This document shows positions 49,244-58,732 of a stretch of DNA of 64,000 bases, piece by piece. Each line of letters starts with the position of its first letter. Within the stretch, counting starts at the first letter, position 1. A program made the translations under genes and the position numbers. Below the pieces are notes generated by a model. That model did no database searches. It had not been told where the DNA came from and saw only the letters and a list, made by a program, of their open reading frames with translations. The DNA is from Armatimonadota bacterium (GTDB lineage: Bacteria > Armatimonadota > Fimbriimonadia > Fimbriimonadales > Fimbriimonadaceae), in contig JAFDWS010000005.1 in assembly GCA_018268375.1 (NCBI GenBank), positions 1 to 64,000 on the forward strand. Direction: 5' to 3'.

Positions 49244-51912
49244 GAGCCTCCAATTGCGACCGAGATGGTCCGGTTGGGCGAAGTGGCTGAGAAAACGTAC
49301 TCAGTGTTGCTTGTCACCACGAACCGATTGGAGCCGTCCTGGACGAAGAGGTATGGGGATCGGTACGAGGGGGCAAACCGCAGAGCGTAACGCCGGCCGC
49401 TCTTCAGGCCCGTCATTTTCAGCGTGTAGACCTGCCGATCGGGCCCGCCTCGAATGTCCCGGAAGAGCCAGCGCTGCCCCAGGACGCCCAGTTGCATGCC
49501 GCCAAACAGTGGCGGAAGTTCAGAATCAAGAGCTCGATCGACACTATTTGAGGCGCCGCCAGCTTGGCCGATCGAGACGGTGCTACTCCGGCCCCTCGCG
49601 TCGATGAGCGTCACCTTGTCTTCCCATACCAAGTGATATTGGGGCCTGTCACCGTTGGGCCGGTTTCCTCGCGTGCCTCCACTTGGCACGAAGAGGAGAA
49701 CGGCGCCTTCTGGCCGGTTAGCGCGCACGAACACGGCCTTGCCCGGAGCAAAAGTGGTGGTCGGAACCATCGTGCCTGCATCCGGATCGGTCGGGTCTGG
49801 CGAATACTCGAACATCGTCGGACCCAAAGTTCCGTCCGCAGTCGCCTGGTCGTAAGTGCCGACCGCCTCGGAGGTGACCGTCACAAGGACGTTGGCCGTC
49901 GTCATGCCTGTCGTGAATGGAACCGTCACTTGGTTCCACCCCGGACTTAGTGAGACTGCGACGGGGACGCCGGGAATGGACCGGCCAACGACGGTGCGCG
50001 ACGCACTGCTGGGTGGGCGTACCCAGTATCCGTTCCCTTGTCGGAACTCGCCTTCATCTGGATAAAGGACATAGCGTGCGACATTCGAGTTCCATCGGCC
50101 AAACAGGGTGGCTCCGTCGCTCAATCCAAGAATGTCGGCAGGGTTTGGCCGGAACGGTTCGACTGGCAGACCCATGAGAGCGAGCCTGTTCGGTCGGGTG
50201 AACGAATAAGCGATCGTGGACGAGGAGGGTATCAGCTCGACGGCGAGTGCGCCTTGGCTCTTCACGACGCTGCGGACGAGCACCTGGGTTGAACCGTCGA
50301 AGACCTTGATCGTGACGGTGCCAGGGCGAAGGAACGTCGCGTCCTGAATGTCGGACGAAAAAGCATTGTTCGACACGGGGATCGCGTTCTTGGCGCCACC
50401 ATTCCAAGTCACGCTGACGGTGAGATTGTTGACGGGTGCGAGCCCGGCGACCGTGCCATAGAAGCTAAGAGGGTCAGGGTTTGCCCCGGTCGAAACGGCC
50501 CCTGCCGGCAGAAAGACCCGTGCGTTCTTACCCGCCAAGGGCAGGTCGACGACGACCCGGTAAGGCTTACCCGTGAAGGTGTCGCTTGGAAAGTTTGGAG
50601 TGACGCTGCCATAGGCGCCCGCGATCTTGATTTGGTCGTCCTGTGCGGAAGTGAAGAACCGCGTGAAGTCGGGCCGCCAGTAGATGGGGAACGCAGTGCC
50701 GGAGAGCAGAAGTTCGTCGCCGTTCGACTTGCTTTCGAACGCATTGAGGACGATGTCGAAGACGCCGAAGTCGGAGCTGCCCGGCTGAGCGATGACGGGG
50801 ATGGGAGTGGCCACCAGCTTGAGCCCCGCCGTCAGTCGCGTGTCGAGGATCGTTTGGCGCAGCGCCCACTGGGAGAACGTCATGCCTTCGATCGTGGTGT
50901 TCGAGGTGCCGCTCAGGAAGTCGAGGACGGTCTGGCCCAGGGCCTCCAAAGCACCCGTCGTCTGGTACAGGCTTGGGTTCGCGTAAAAGCGGGAGTTGTA
51001 CTCCGCTATGAAGCCGTTGGAGCGCACCGCCACCTTTGCCCAGGCCGTGCCCGCCATCTGATAGCGGAGGAGGAAGATGCCTCCGGTGCTGCCGCCGATT
51101 GGTAGATCGGTGTCGAGCAAGTTCGGGGCGATGAACTGGGGCCCTCCAAGACCGACTTTGTTGTACCAATCGTAGAACGTGCCCACGTCATAGAGGTTCT
51201 GGAGTGTCGACTCGATCTGGTCCGGGTCAGGGCTACCGGGGATCGCTCCGGGGATTCGGGACACCATCATGGTCGCGGCCCGCACAAGGCCCTCGTTGTA
51301 CGCGTCCCATGGGTACTGCTTGTCAGCCATGTACGCCAGTAACAGCGTGTGGATGTAGTTGACCGCCGCGGCGACACGATTGTTGTAGACCGGGAAGCGT
51401 ACTTCGGGACCGCTCGTGCCGTTCGGCACGTAGTAGCCGCCAGCCACCGCGTACCGGTCTTGGATCGTGGCGTCATAGTTCTTGATCGCGACCGGCCCGC
51501 CGACCGCGGGTGTGCCAAAAATCGCGTTCATAGCCGGCTTGGCGGAGGAAAACACCTGCTGCAAGAAGGTCTTGTAGTCGTCGGGAAAGACATTGCTTCC
51601 CGTGGTGTCGAACGTCGGGACGATGTCGCCCCCGCCCCTTCCTTTGAATGCTGCTTTCGCTCCGTTCGAAGTGAGGACCACACGCAGGGGCAGCGTGTAG
51701 GGGGCAGTCATCCGGCCAGCCCGTCGGAGGCTCGCTCGATATCCCGAACTCAGCTTTGCAGTCTGCAGTGTGAAGGCCCGGACGGCATGGTCCGTCCTTT
51801 GTTCCCACGATTGAGGCGATCGGTTCGACCCAATTTCGACCTTGAGTTCAGTCGCGGAGCAAATTGTCGGAACGGCCAGTGCGGCCAGCAAGAAACAACG
51901 TTGCAATGTCAT
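49237..51912 (-). CDS. Large secreted protein of unknown function
   Basis: 891 residues with a signal peptide (CFLLAALAVPTICSA). An N-terminal region to about 400 (AYMADKQYPWDAYNEGLVRAATMMVSRIPG, GTAWAKVAVRSNGFIAEYN) could be a globular alpha/beta domain with no known motif. The remainder is beta-sandwich-like: GTVTIKVFDGSTQVLVRSVV, SLSPGWNQVTVPF, YWVRPP, and a C-terminal module with GQRWLFRDIRGGPDRQVYTLKMTGL. The GYWVRPP/W-x-L pattern is frequent in surface proteins of Armatimonadota-like genomes. Export and a surface location are inferred. Confidence 0.68.
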   Translation of the reverse strand: MTLQRCFLLAALAVPTICSATELKVEIGSNRSPQSWEQRTDHAVRAFTLQTAKLSSGYRASLRRAGRMTAPYTLPLRVVLTSNGAKAAFKGRGGGDIVPTFDTTGSNVFPDDYKTFLQQVFSSAKPAMNAIFGTPAVGGPVAIKNYDATIQDRYAVAGGYYVPNGTSGPEVRFPVYNNRVAAAVNYIHTLLLAYMADKQYPWDAYNEGLVRAATMMVSRIPGAIPGSPDPDQIESTLQNLYDVGTFYDWYNKVGLGGPQFIAPNLLDTDLPIGGSTGGIFLLRYQMAGTAWAKVAVRSNGFIAEYNSRFYANPSLYQTTGALEALGQTVLDFLSGTSNTTIEGMTFSQWALRQTILDTRLTAGLKLVATPIPVIAQPGSSDFGVFDIVLNAFESKSNGDELLLSGTAFPIYWRPDFTRFFTSAQDDQIKIAGAYGSVTPNFPSDTFTGKPYRVVVDLPLAGKNARVFLPAGAVSTGANPDPLSFYGTVAGLAPVNNLTVSVTWNGGAKNAIPVSNNAFSSDIQDATFLRPGTVTIKVFDGSTQVLVRSVVKSQGALAVELIPSSSTIAYSFTRPNRLALMGLPVEPFRPNPADILGLSDGATLFGRWNSNVARYVLYPDEGEFRQGNGYWVRPPSSASRTVVGRSIPGVPVAVSLSPGWNQVTVPFTTGMTTANVLVTVTSEAVGTYDQATADGTLGPTMFEYSPDPTDPDAGTMVPTTTFAPGKAVFVRANRPEGAVLLFVPSGGTRGNRPNGDRPQYHLVWEDKVTLIDARGRSSTVSIGQAGGASNSVDRALDSELPPLFGGMQLGVLGQRWLFRDIRGGPDRQVYTLKMTGLKSGRRYALRFAPSYRSPYLFVQDGSNRFVVTSNTEYVFSATSPNRTISVAIGGSW

Positions 51913-51968
51913 GAGGCGGTGTCTCGAGGGAGCGCGTGAGTTGTACCCATGCGCTCCCTTTGGGGCTC

Positions 51969-53264
51969 TTATAGTTTGAAGGAAGCGATCTGGCTGATAG
52001 TTCGACTGTCGTCGTTGTTCGCCAAGCCGACCACCACGTAGTAGTACGTTTGACCGGCGGTCAAAGGCGGTCCTGTATAGGTGGCCGAAGTGCCGGTAGC
52101 CCGGTTGCCACTATTGTTCCAAATCGAGTCCACGCCGATGCCGGGAAACTCGTCGAAGACAAAAACGACAAAGCTGTCCGCACCCGATCCAGATTGCCAC
52201 CTGAAAGTGAGCGGATTGAGCGTCGGGTTAGAGAGGTTCAGTTTGTCGAGCGTCTGTGAAACGACGCGCGTGCTCAGGTCGCTTTCAGTCTGGTCTGGAA
52301 AGTCGGGGAAAGCCGCGGAGATCGTCGTCAGGCAGTGCGAGTAAGTTGTGTTCGGCTGCACGTCCATGTCGACATAGAACGCCGCCAACGGCTCGGGCAA
52401 AAAGTCGACTCCGGTCAAAGCGCCATTGGAAGAAGCCGCCCGATAGATGCCGTATCCCAGCAGGTCAGGAAACCGTTGCTCGTCCCACTCAAGGTCCACT
52501 TCGACCTGCATTCCGCTCGGCGCTCGGGAGGCCTTGCCTTGCTTATGGCCTTTGTACTTGGGATCAATCAGTTTCTTGATCGCATCGTATGGGCTGCCCT
52601 TCGGGAGCCGTGTCGCATCGGACGGTGAGACCCAACTGGTCGCGAAGACGTTCTGTGGTGGCTGCAAGTTCGGGAGCCCGGGATCATCCAATACAAAATT
52701 GGCAGTGCGCGAATCGCTCGTGCCGAGGATGATTTGGGTGCTGTCGGATCGGAATCCCTGGCCACCGGCCAAGACCGTGTACGTCACTCCACCGACGAGG
52801 TCGCGGAACTGATAGTCACCGTTCTCATCGGAGAACACTCGAACGCTGCTTCCCGCACCGTTGTACGCAAAGACGGAGGCGTCTTGCAGAGCATTCCCAA
52901 ACCGGTCTTGCACGTTGCCGCTGATCGAGCCCAGCTCATTGACGGGACCGACGATGATGTTGACGCTCTGCGTCCGCTCGTTCACATAGTCGAACGCGGT
53001 GGCCCGGCCACGGTACTGGACCCCGTTCCTGCTGAGGCTCGCAGTGACCTCGACCGCGCCGTTTCCTTGCGCCGGCAACGTGTAAGCGCCGGTGGGCGAC
53101 GTTCTCGTGCTGCCAAAGCGCGTCGTGACCAGTGCGTCCCGCACCGGATTGTTATCTATGTCCAGCACGGTGCCGAGGATGCTAGAAGTCTTCGAGACGC
53201 TCTCGCCTCCGCAGCCGATCACGAGTACGCCTGTGAGGGCCAACAAAACCCAATGCGGTTTCAT
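51969..53264 (-). CDS. Lipoprotein with carboxypeptidase-like and fibronectin-like domains
   Basis: 431 residues from ATG 53264 (GGGAA 6 bases upstream; an upstream ATG at 53276 is possible). Lipobox VIGC, then two carboxypeptidase-regulatory-like repeats (about 28-110, VLDIDNNPVRDALVTTRFG; about 113-190, GSISGNVQDRFGNALQDASVFAYNG) and a C-terminal fibronectin type III-like region (about 200-431, with YGIYRAASSNGAL and LTAGQTYYYVVVG). Such proteins are structural or adhesive parts of the envelope. Part of the minus-strand envelope cluster. Confidence 0.75.
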   Translation of the reverse strand: MKPHWVLLALTGVLVIGCGGESVSKTSSILGTVLDIDNNPVRDALVTTRFGSTRTSPTGAYTLPAQGNGAVEVTASLSRNGVQYRGRATAFDYVNERTQSVNIIVGPVNELGSISGNVQDRFGNALQDASVFAYNGAGSSVRVFSDENGDYQFRDLVGGVTYTVLAGGQGFRSDSTQIILGTSDSRTANFVLDDPGLPNLQPPQNVFATSWVSPSDATRLPKGSPYDAIKKLIDPKYKGHKQGKASRAPSGMQVEVDLEWDEQRFPDLLGYGIYRAASSNGALTGVDFLPEPLAAFYVDMDVQPNTTYSHCLTTISAAFPDFPDQTESDLSTRVVSQTLDKLNLSNPTLNPLTFRWQSGSGADSFVVFVFDEFPGIGVDSIWNNSGNRATGTSATYTGPPLTAGQTYYYVVVGLANNDDSRTISQIASFKL

Positions 53265-53304
53265 GCAAATTCCCATACGTTTGGTCGTTCCTAAAGTTTC
53301 GTGG

Positions 53305-55857
53305 CTAGCGGCCAAAATTGAACTCGAGCTCGATGTCGAATCCGCGCGAGTTGTAGGCCCCCGAGGTGATGTTCGGAGTCCTGTTCGTCACATCGATCAT
53401 CTTGTACCCAATGTTCAGCGCAAGGCTTCTCCAGATCTGATACTGGTAGGTCACCCCGAAATTCCGAGTTTCCTGCGGTTGATATCCAGTGAGGTTGCCA
53501 TTGTCGACGCTCAGCATGAGGTTGTGGCGGGGCGCCAGGCGGTAGTTGAGGTTCGCTTCGTACCCCAAGACGTTTTGGCTGAACTCGCTGTTGCCTCCCG
53601 TGATCAGGACATTGAAGCCGCCACGGAAGCTCAAGCGGCCCTTCGGGTTCGAGGTCACGTAGAGGCTCATGGTCGTTGCACTCGACGTCACTGGCGAGTC
53701 GAGGAAGCGACTGTTGCTCATGTCAAGGGACAAGTCCAGGTCGGAGAACTGGTCGAATTTCCAGTTGCCGTTGACCCCAAATCCCAAGGTTTCGCTGTTG
53801 CTGCTGATGCCTCCTTGGGAACGGTAGTAGTTCACCCCAGCGCCGAGTGACAGCCTGTCGCTCGGCGTGAACGCAGCGGTGAAAGAAGCGGTCCGCGCGT
53901 TCGATGCGCTAAAAGCGGTCGTCCCCTCGGTGCCGCTGCTAAAGCCGTTGCCGTCGTAGCCAAGTCCGTAACCACCGATGAATCCAAGGGTCGCCAGTTG
54001 GCCAGCGTCGCTGTCGGCGAGCTCGGTGCGGAAGGACCATCGGTCGCTGGGTCGGTACGTCGCCCCCAACAACAGGTCTCGGCCGATGCTGTTCTTGCCC
54101 GCCGTACTGACCCGGCTCAAGCTGGAGTTCCAGTCAAATGCAAGGGCCTGGCTTGCTTGATAGTTCAAGTGATAGCCCAGTGTCTGGATCGCAAGGTTTC
54201 GCTTCTCCCTATCGTTGTCGACCGTCACCAGCCCGTTGGCGAACTGGTTGCTCAAGTCCAACTTCCAATTGGACCGCCCTGAATGGCCCGACGTGCCAAG
54301 GGTGGTCGTGTCGATCGTGGATTTGTTGCCCGCGCTTTCTGCGTCCGTCCGCGTCTGCGAAAGGTTCCAAGGAAGCCCGCTCTTCTTCGGTTCGAAACGG
54401 GCGAACGCCGAAACCGAAGTGAACCTGTTCGACACCGTATTGTTCGAAGCGTCGAAGGTCACAACGCTCTGGTTCCTTTCGGTCAGCCCGTAGTTGAACC
54501 GCTCGCTTGGACGCATCGTCAACGCGACATCGTGCGACCGCTCGTTCCTGGAGAACCCCGTGGTCTCGATGCTGACGAAGCCCGACGGCACGTCCCTGAC
54601 CGATGCGGAAATCTCCGCCGGTCCAGTCCGATAGTTGAGTTGCAGACCCCTGGCCGTGCCGCTGGACGGAGTGGACGTGTTGGTCAAGCGCCCAACCGAC
54701 TGGCTGTAATTTATGGCGCCACGGCTTCCAAGGGGAAGCCGATAGTCGACGCCCATGACGCTTCGATCGCCTTGCACCGTGTTGACGGCCTTCGGCGTGT
54801 AGTAAACGCGCAGCACCTTGCCCGAGGGGACGTCAATGTTCAAGTGGAGAAGGCTGGGCAAGTTGGGGTCGAAGAAGTAGTGGACGCCTTGAACGAGCAG
54901 GCGGCCCTCGAGATAGACCTTCACCGTCAGCGTGTTCTGGGGGACGTACTGAAGCGCCACTGTTGACGGCGCCTTGAGAAAGCCCAGGAAATCGTCGTAG
55001 TACGTCGAATCGCGCGACGAGACCCCCTGAACCTGCCGGATGCTTGTCAGTCCCACGCGGCCCGCCTTGCCAAAGTCATAGGAGACGTTGGCTCCTTCCA
55101 CGCGTCCTTTTGTGCCGTTGAAACCCAACACCTCGTAGGTGACGACAATCGTGCTGGTCGGCGGGATGATCCTGCCCTCGAATGTCAGCCGGTTGATGAA
55201 CGTGATCGATCCAAGCTCGTAGTTCATCGTGTAGTCGTCTCCGAAGCTTTGTTCAACTCCGTCCAGTAGGACTTGTTCAGAGCCTCTGAGAATCTGGCTG
55301 CTTTGTAAGTAGTAAGGGCCTGCCGAATTGTTGCCTTGGATGCTCACCGTCCTTGGCTGGCCACGAACCTCGCTGTAGACCGCTTTGGCTTGGAACCCTT
55401 TGTGCCGGTAGCCGACCTGCCCGCCGGTCAGCGACTTTTCAAAGCGAGCGAAGCTGTTGCTTGAGCCAAGGCTGCCGCGAATGTCGCCGAGATTGACCTG
55501 CCAACCACCCTTGTCGACGTCGATCGAGAACCGGTTCGCTTGCGGGTCTTGGAACCGGCTGTCCTGAATGTTGAGGTCAAAGTTGGCAACTCCGAGCACT
55601 TTGCTGCCTGTGATGCGAACTTGGCCAAAGTCCGTGTAGCGGCTGAGTCCCCGACCGCCGTATTCGGTGGCATCGTAGCTGTCAAGATCGCCGCTGACCG
55701 TTCGGGTGTGATAGGCGAGGCGTCTCCAACCAGAGATCTCGATGCGCCTCGCGATCTGGTCGTCGAACCACTTGCCCAAGCCGGTGTCCTGGCTAAAGGC
55801 CAGGGCAGCGAGGGTAAGGAGGACGGCACTAGCCGCGCAGCGTGCTTTCAAGAACAT
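53305..55857 (-). CDS. Outer-membrane beta-barrel protein
   Basis: 850 residues from ATG 55857, which overlaps the csaB end by 29 bases. A signal peptide is visible (CAASAVLLTLAALAFS). The N-terminal region has repeated VLLDGVEQSFGDDYTMNYELGSITF and VYLEGRLLVQGVHYFFDPN modules, resembling the G-x-DYxx[D/N]YxxGxI motifs of SprA-like and other large surface barrels. From about 380 onward alternating strands with aromatic belts continue to a terminal Phe-Gly-Arg (ELEFNFGR). Export channel or structural porin; which is unknown. Confidence 0.78.
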   Translation of the reverse strand: MFLKARCAASAVLLTLAALAFSQDTGLGKWFDDQIARRIEISGWRRLAYHTRTVSGDLDSYDATEYGGRGLSRYTDFGQVRITGSKVLGVANFDLNIQDSRFQDPQANRFSIDVDKGGWQVNLGDIRGSLGSSNSFARFEKSLTGGQVGYRHKGFQAKAVYSEVRGQPRTVSIQGNNSAGPYYLQSSQILRGSEQVLLDGVEQSFGDDYTMNYELGSITFINRLTFEGRIIPPTSTIVVTYEVLGFNGTKGRVEGANVSYDFGKAGRVGLTSIRQVQGVSSRDSTYYDDFLGFLKAPSTVALQYVPQNTLTVKVYLEGRLLVQGVHYFFDPNLPSLLHLNIDVPSGKVLRVYYTPKAVNTVQGDRSVMGVDYRLPLGSRGAINYSQSVGRLTNTSTPSSGTARGLQLNYRTGPAEISASVRDVPSGFVSIETTGFSRNERSHDVALTMRPSERFNYGLTERNQSVVTFDASNNTVSNRFTSVSAFARFEPKKSGLPWNLSQTRTDAESAGNKSTIDTTTLGTSGHSGRSNWKLDLSNQFANGLVTVDNDREKRNLAIQTLGYHLNYQASQALAFDWNSSLSRVSTAGKNSIGRDLLLGATYRPSDRWSFRTELADSDAGQLATLGFIGGYGLGYDGNGFSSGTEGTTAFSASNARTASFTAAFTPSDRLSLGAGVNYYRSQGGISSNSETLGFGVNGNWKFDQFSDLDLSLDMSNSRFLDSPVTSSATTMSLYVTSNPKGRLSFRGGFNVLITGGNSEFSQNVLGYEANLNYRLAPRHNLMLSVDNGNLTGYQPQETRNFGVTYQYQIWRSLALNIGYKMIDVTNRTPNITSGAYNSRGFDIELEFNFGR

Positions 55858-56899
55858 CAATGTTGGCCAGGGCTTCTTTCGCAAGTTCCTCGCGACGCTT
55901 CAACAGAGCTTGGGAAGTGCGGTCGCGGTCTTTGATATAGCTTGTGAAGCCCTCGAAGATCCGCTCCGCCGTGAGTCCCTGCATGTTAGGAGGGGTGGGG
56001 GCACCGATTGCGTTCGCGAAGGCGCTGACCTTTGGGTCGTATGCCACCATGAACGGCGGTACTCCGACCGTTGCGGCAAGGATTCCGGCGTGGAGCCGCA
56101 TGGCGATGACCCCCTCCATGCGCGCCATTCGTTGCTGGATTTGTTTGGGCGAGGTCAAGTTACGCATGTCGGGCACCTTTCCTCCTTGCGCTTTGGCGAT
56201 CTCGAGGATCAGCGGGCCGTCCTCGTCGTGGTCCATTTCGATGAATGTCGGAATGTATCCGTTGCGGGTCAAGAGCTGGGCGAGGCCACCGAACACCTTG
56301 ATGACGGCTTTGTTCTTGTCGTTGCCGAAAGGACGAGCCGAGATACCGACCGTCTTCGTCCCTGCCACCCCGAACGCCTCTGATTCCTCCGCCTGGCTGG
56401 GCGTCGGCAGGAGCCACGCCATGTCAGCAGTGACTCGCGGCGTGCCTTTGTAGCCGAGGGCTCGCAGGGCAGAGACGGAAGCAGGATCGCGGACTGCCAG
56501 CGCGTCGGCCTGATTGAAGGCTCCGGAGGCGAGCCGCTTCCCGAAGAATCCGTTGAGGGGGCCGACTCCTTGGCCGAGGAGGACGACCTTCTTTCCCGCT
56601 TTCTTGGCGTCGCTAACAAGCTTGGCGTAATACGCTACGCTCTTCGTGCTCGTCACGTCCTGGAAAATACTGCCGCCGGGGAAGACAAGTGCGTCGCAGT
56701 CCTTGATAGCGGCGGAGACGGAGCCAAAGTCTTTACGATGGACGCCGGTGAGACCGTAGCTCCTCATCAGACCTTCAACGTTGTTGCAGAGGACTTTGAT
56801 GTCGTAGCTCTTGCCTTCGATGCCTTTCAGGAAGCCGAGCAAGATGGCGTCGTCGCCCATGTTGCCGCACCCGAAATAACCACCCAAGAGAAGACGCAT
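55829..56899 (-). CDS. csaB: Polysaccharide pyruvyl transferase CsaB
   Basis: 356 residues. Adds ketal pyruvate to cell-wall polymers that anchor S-layer proteins via SLH domains. The N-terminus GGYFGCGNMGDDAILLGFLKGI and the later blocks VLLGQGVGPLNG, RDPASVSALRALGYKG, MARMEGVIAMRLHAGILAATVGVP and AYDPKVSAFANAIG match CsaB. It lies between DUF5693 and the barrel gene, overlapping the barrel gene by 29 bases. This suggests that the organism has an S-layer attached to a pyruvylated polymer. Confidence 0.94.
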   Translation of the reverse strand: MRLLLGGYFGCGNMGDDAILLGFLKGIEGKSYDIKVLCNNVEGLMRSYGLTGVHRKDFGSVSAAIKDCDALVFPGGSIFQDVTSTKSVAYYAKLVSDAKKAGKKVVLLGQGVGPLNGFFGKRLASGAFNQADALAVRDPASVSALRALGYKGTPRVTADMAWLLPTPSQAEESEAFGVAGTKTVGISARPFGNDKNKAVIKVFGGLAQLLTRNGYIPTFIEMDHDEDGPLILEIAKAQGGKVPDMRNLTSPKQIQQRMARMEGVIAMRLHAGILAATVGVPPFMVAYDPKVSAFANAIGAPTPPNMQGLTAERIFEGFTSYIKDRDRTSQALLKRREELAKEALANIDVLESTLRG

Positions 56900-56905
56900 C
56901 GCCGA

Positions 56906-58732
56906 TCAGGCCTCGCCACCGCTCTTTAACCCGAACCGGAGGGGCAGCCAGAGGACAGCACCGATCATACCGCCGACCAACATGCCGATCAGTACCCGGG
57001 CGACTCCGATGTCGAGGGGCGTGTGGATGTGGCACATGGTGTCGACGATGTCGGCCAAGCCGATCGCTCCGATGGCCAGTGCGATCGCCGACCAAACCTT
57101 CAGGGCGGCCCGACGGGCCGACTCTCGCCACAACATAAGGCCAAGGATCAGCGCAGGGTGGCCGACGAGGATCTCCTTGGTGCGCGGTCGCGTATAAAGG
57201 TACTTGTCGAGCAGGGCGCGAAAGCGAAGTTCCGTGTCGCTCACGGCAGACGGAGCATCATTGCCCGAGCGAATGACCAAGAACGCGACGGCTGCCAAGA
57301 TCAGGAGGGAGACCATTGCTGGGCCGACCTTCACGGTCGCGTTGTACAGTTCACGAGGGTTCGTGGCCCACACCAAGAGGAGCCAGCCCACCGCGACCAC
57401 CGGCCCAAGGAGAATGAGCTTGATCCCCAGGGCCTGTTTGATTTGCAGCATATACGGCAGGCCGTTAAGGAGCCCAGCCACCATGAAGCCGCCGAGAAGG
57501 CAGAGGAGGCCGAGAAGGACAAATTGGAGCCACGGGCTCTTTCCCAGTTGGCCCCTCAGGAACAAGCCATAAGCCAGCACCGGAGCGGACACGCCAATTC
57601 CGAGAGCCGCCAACGGTCGGAGCGATTCAACCGCCGATGCCCCCGCTACCGCGAGCGCGGCGAGTGCGGCAAGCCAGCTCACGGCGCGGCCCGATCCAAA
57701 CAGGCGCACAGTCCAGAAAACCCACGGTGCAGCGAACACGCCAATGCCCAGGAAGACGAGGCGGGAAGTCCCCGGATCGACGAAGGGACGAGGAGGCTTG
57801 ATCGCACCTCCCTCCGCACCGACGGCGTTCCTTACTGAGTCCAGGAAGCGCTGCGTCGATGCCAGCGCGTCAGGGCCGGCAATAGAGACCGGCCGCAGAA
57901 GCAACCATCGGATGTTCCTTTCGCGGAACGCCTTTGAATATCGCTCGAGGACAGAGCCAGGAGTGGACTTGTCGATCTCAGCCTGTTGCATCGAATGCAA
58001 CCGGATGGTCAGTTCGGGGATTTGGGACGAGAGCTTGGCATCGCCCGAGATCTTCGCGAACTCGGGCGTCAAGTACTTCATCTTCAGGTCGGCGAGCGTC
58101 GCTGCGGTGTCGTCGACCGACTCCCGTTGGCCGAGCACTTGCTCTCCCGCAGCGAGGTATGCGATCGCCCCGAGGCGCTGTGATTCGTCCAGAAGGTCAC
58201 GGATGTAGGCGGGGCCCGCGCCAACCGCATTGAAATGCCGCGCGACGAGTTCCATTCCAGCGTCGGTCACTGCCTTCGCGTCGACAGGGTCGAGCCCTGC
58301 TGAAGACGCGACGAGCGCCTTCAGGTCGCCGTTAAAGTCCAAGGTTCCGTCTGGCGACGGCACTGGCAGTGCAGTCAGGCCCCCTCTTCTGGAAATCGCC
58401 TTCGCGATCCTCGCGATGACAGTTTTGTTTCCGGTGAACCTCACGCCACCGGTGGGCATGGGTGCCGCGGTCGCCTTGCCGCTCGCAATGAGGTCTGCGA
58501 CGGTCTCTTCGGTCAGGGCGACGCCTGTCAGGCCATGCTCCCGCAACTCGGGCAATGCAGTGGCAAAGGGGATGCCCGAGACGGCTGTGAGCTCGTGGAT
58601 CGCCTGCGCCTCCATGAGGGTTCCGACTGCCTTGTTCGAAGCTTCGGCCCGGTATCTCGAAGCCAAAGCAACGAGGGCAGTGAGGGTCGCGGCAGCAAGT
58701 GAGGCGTAGACCCACCAAGGCGCCTTAGTCAT
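56906..58732 (-). CDS. DUF5693 membrane protein
   Basis: 608 residues. One N-terminal helix (about 8-28), an extracytoplasmic domain (about 45-315) with AIHELTAVSGIPFATALPELREHG and GVALTEETVADLIASG, then about eight helices (about 325-595) ending in a glycine-rich helix. DUF5693 genes commonly lie beside csaB, as here (6-base gap), so a role in export or modification of cell-wall polymer is inferred. No catalytic motif is recognised. The start overlaps the rhomboid stop by 8 bases. Confidence 0.88.
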   Translation of the reverse strand: MTKAPWWVYASLAAATLTALVALASRYRAEASNKAVGTLMEAQAIHELTAVSGIPFATALPELREHGLTGVALTEETVADLIASGKATAAPMPTGGVRFTGNKTVIARIAKAISRRGGLTALPVPSPDGTLDFNGDLKALVASSAGLDPVDAKAVTDAGMELVARHFNAVGAGPAYIRDLLDESQRLGAIAYLAAGEQVLGQRESVDDTAATLADLKMKYLTPEFAKISGDAKLSSQIPELTIRLHSMQQAEIDKSTPGSVLERYSKAFRERNIRWLLLRPVSIAGPDALASTQRFLDSVRNAVGAEGGAIKPPRPFVDPGTSRLVFLGIGVFAAPWVFWTVRLFGSGRAVSWLAALAALAVAGASAVESLRPLAALGIGVSAPVLAYGLFLRGQLGKSPWLQFVLLGLLCLLGGFMVAGLLNGLPYMLQIKQALGIKLILLGPVVAVGWLLLVWATNPRELYNATVKVGPAMVSLLILAAVAFLVIRSGNDAPSAVSDTELRFRALLDKYLYTRPRTKEILVGHPALILGLMLWRESARRAALKVWSAIALAIGAIGLADIVDTMCHIHTPLDIGVARVLIGMLVGGMIGAVLWLPLRFGLKSGGEA

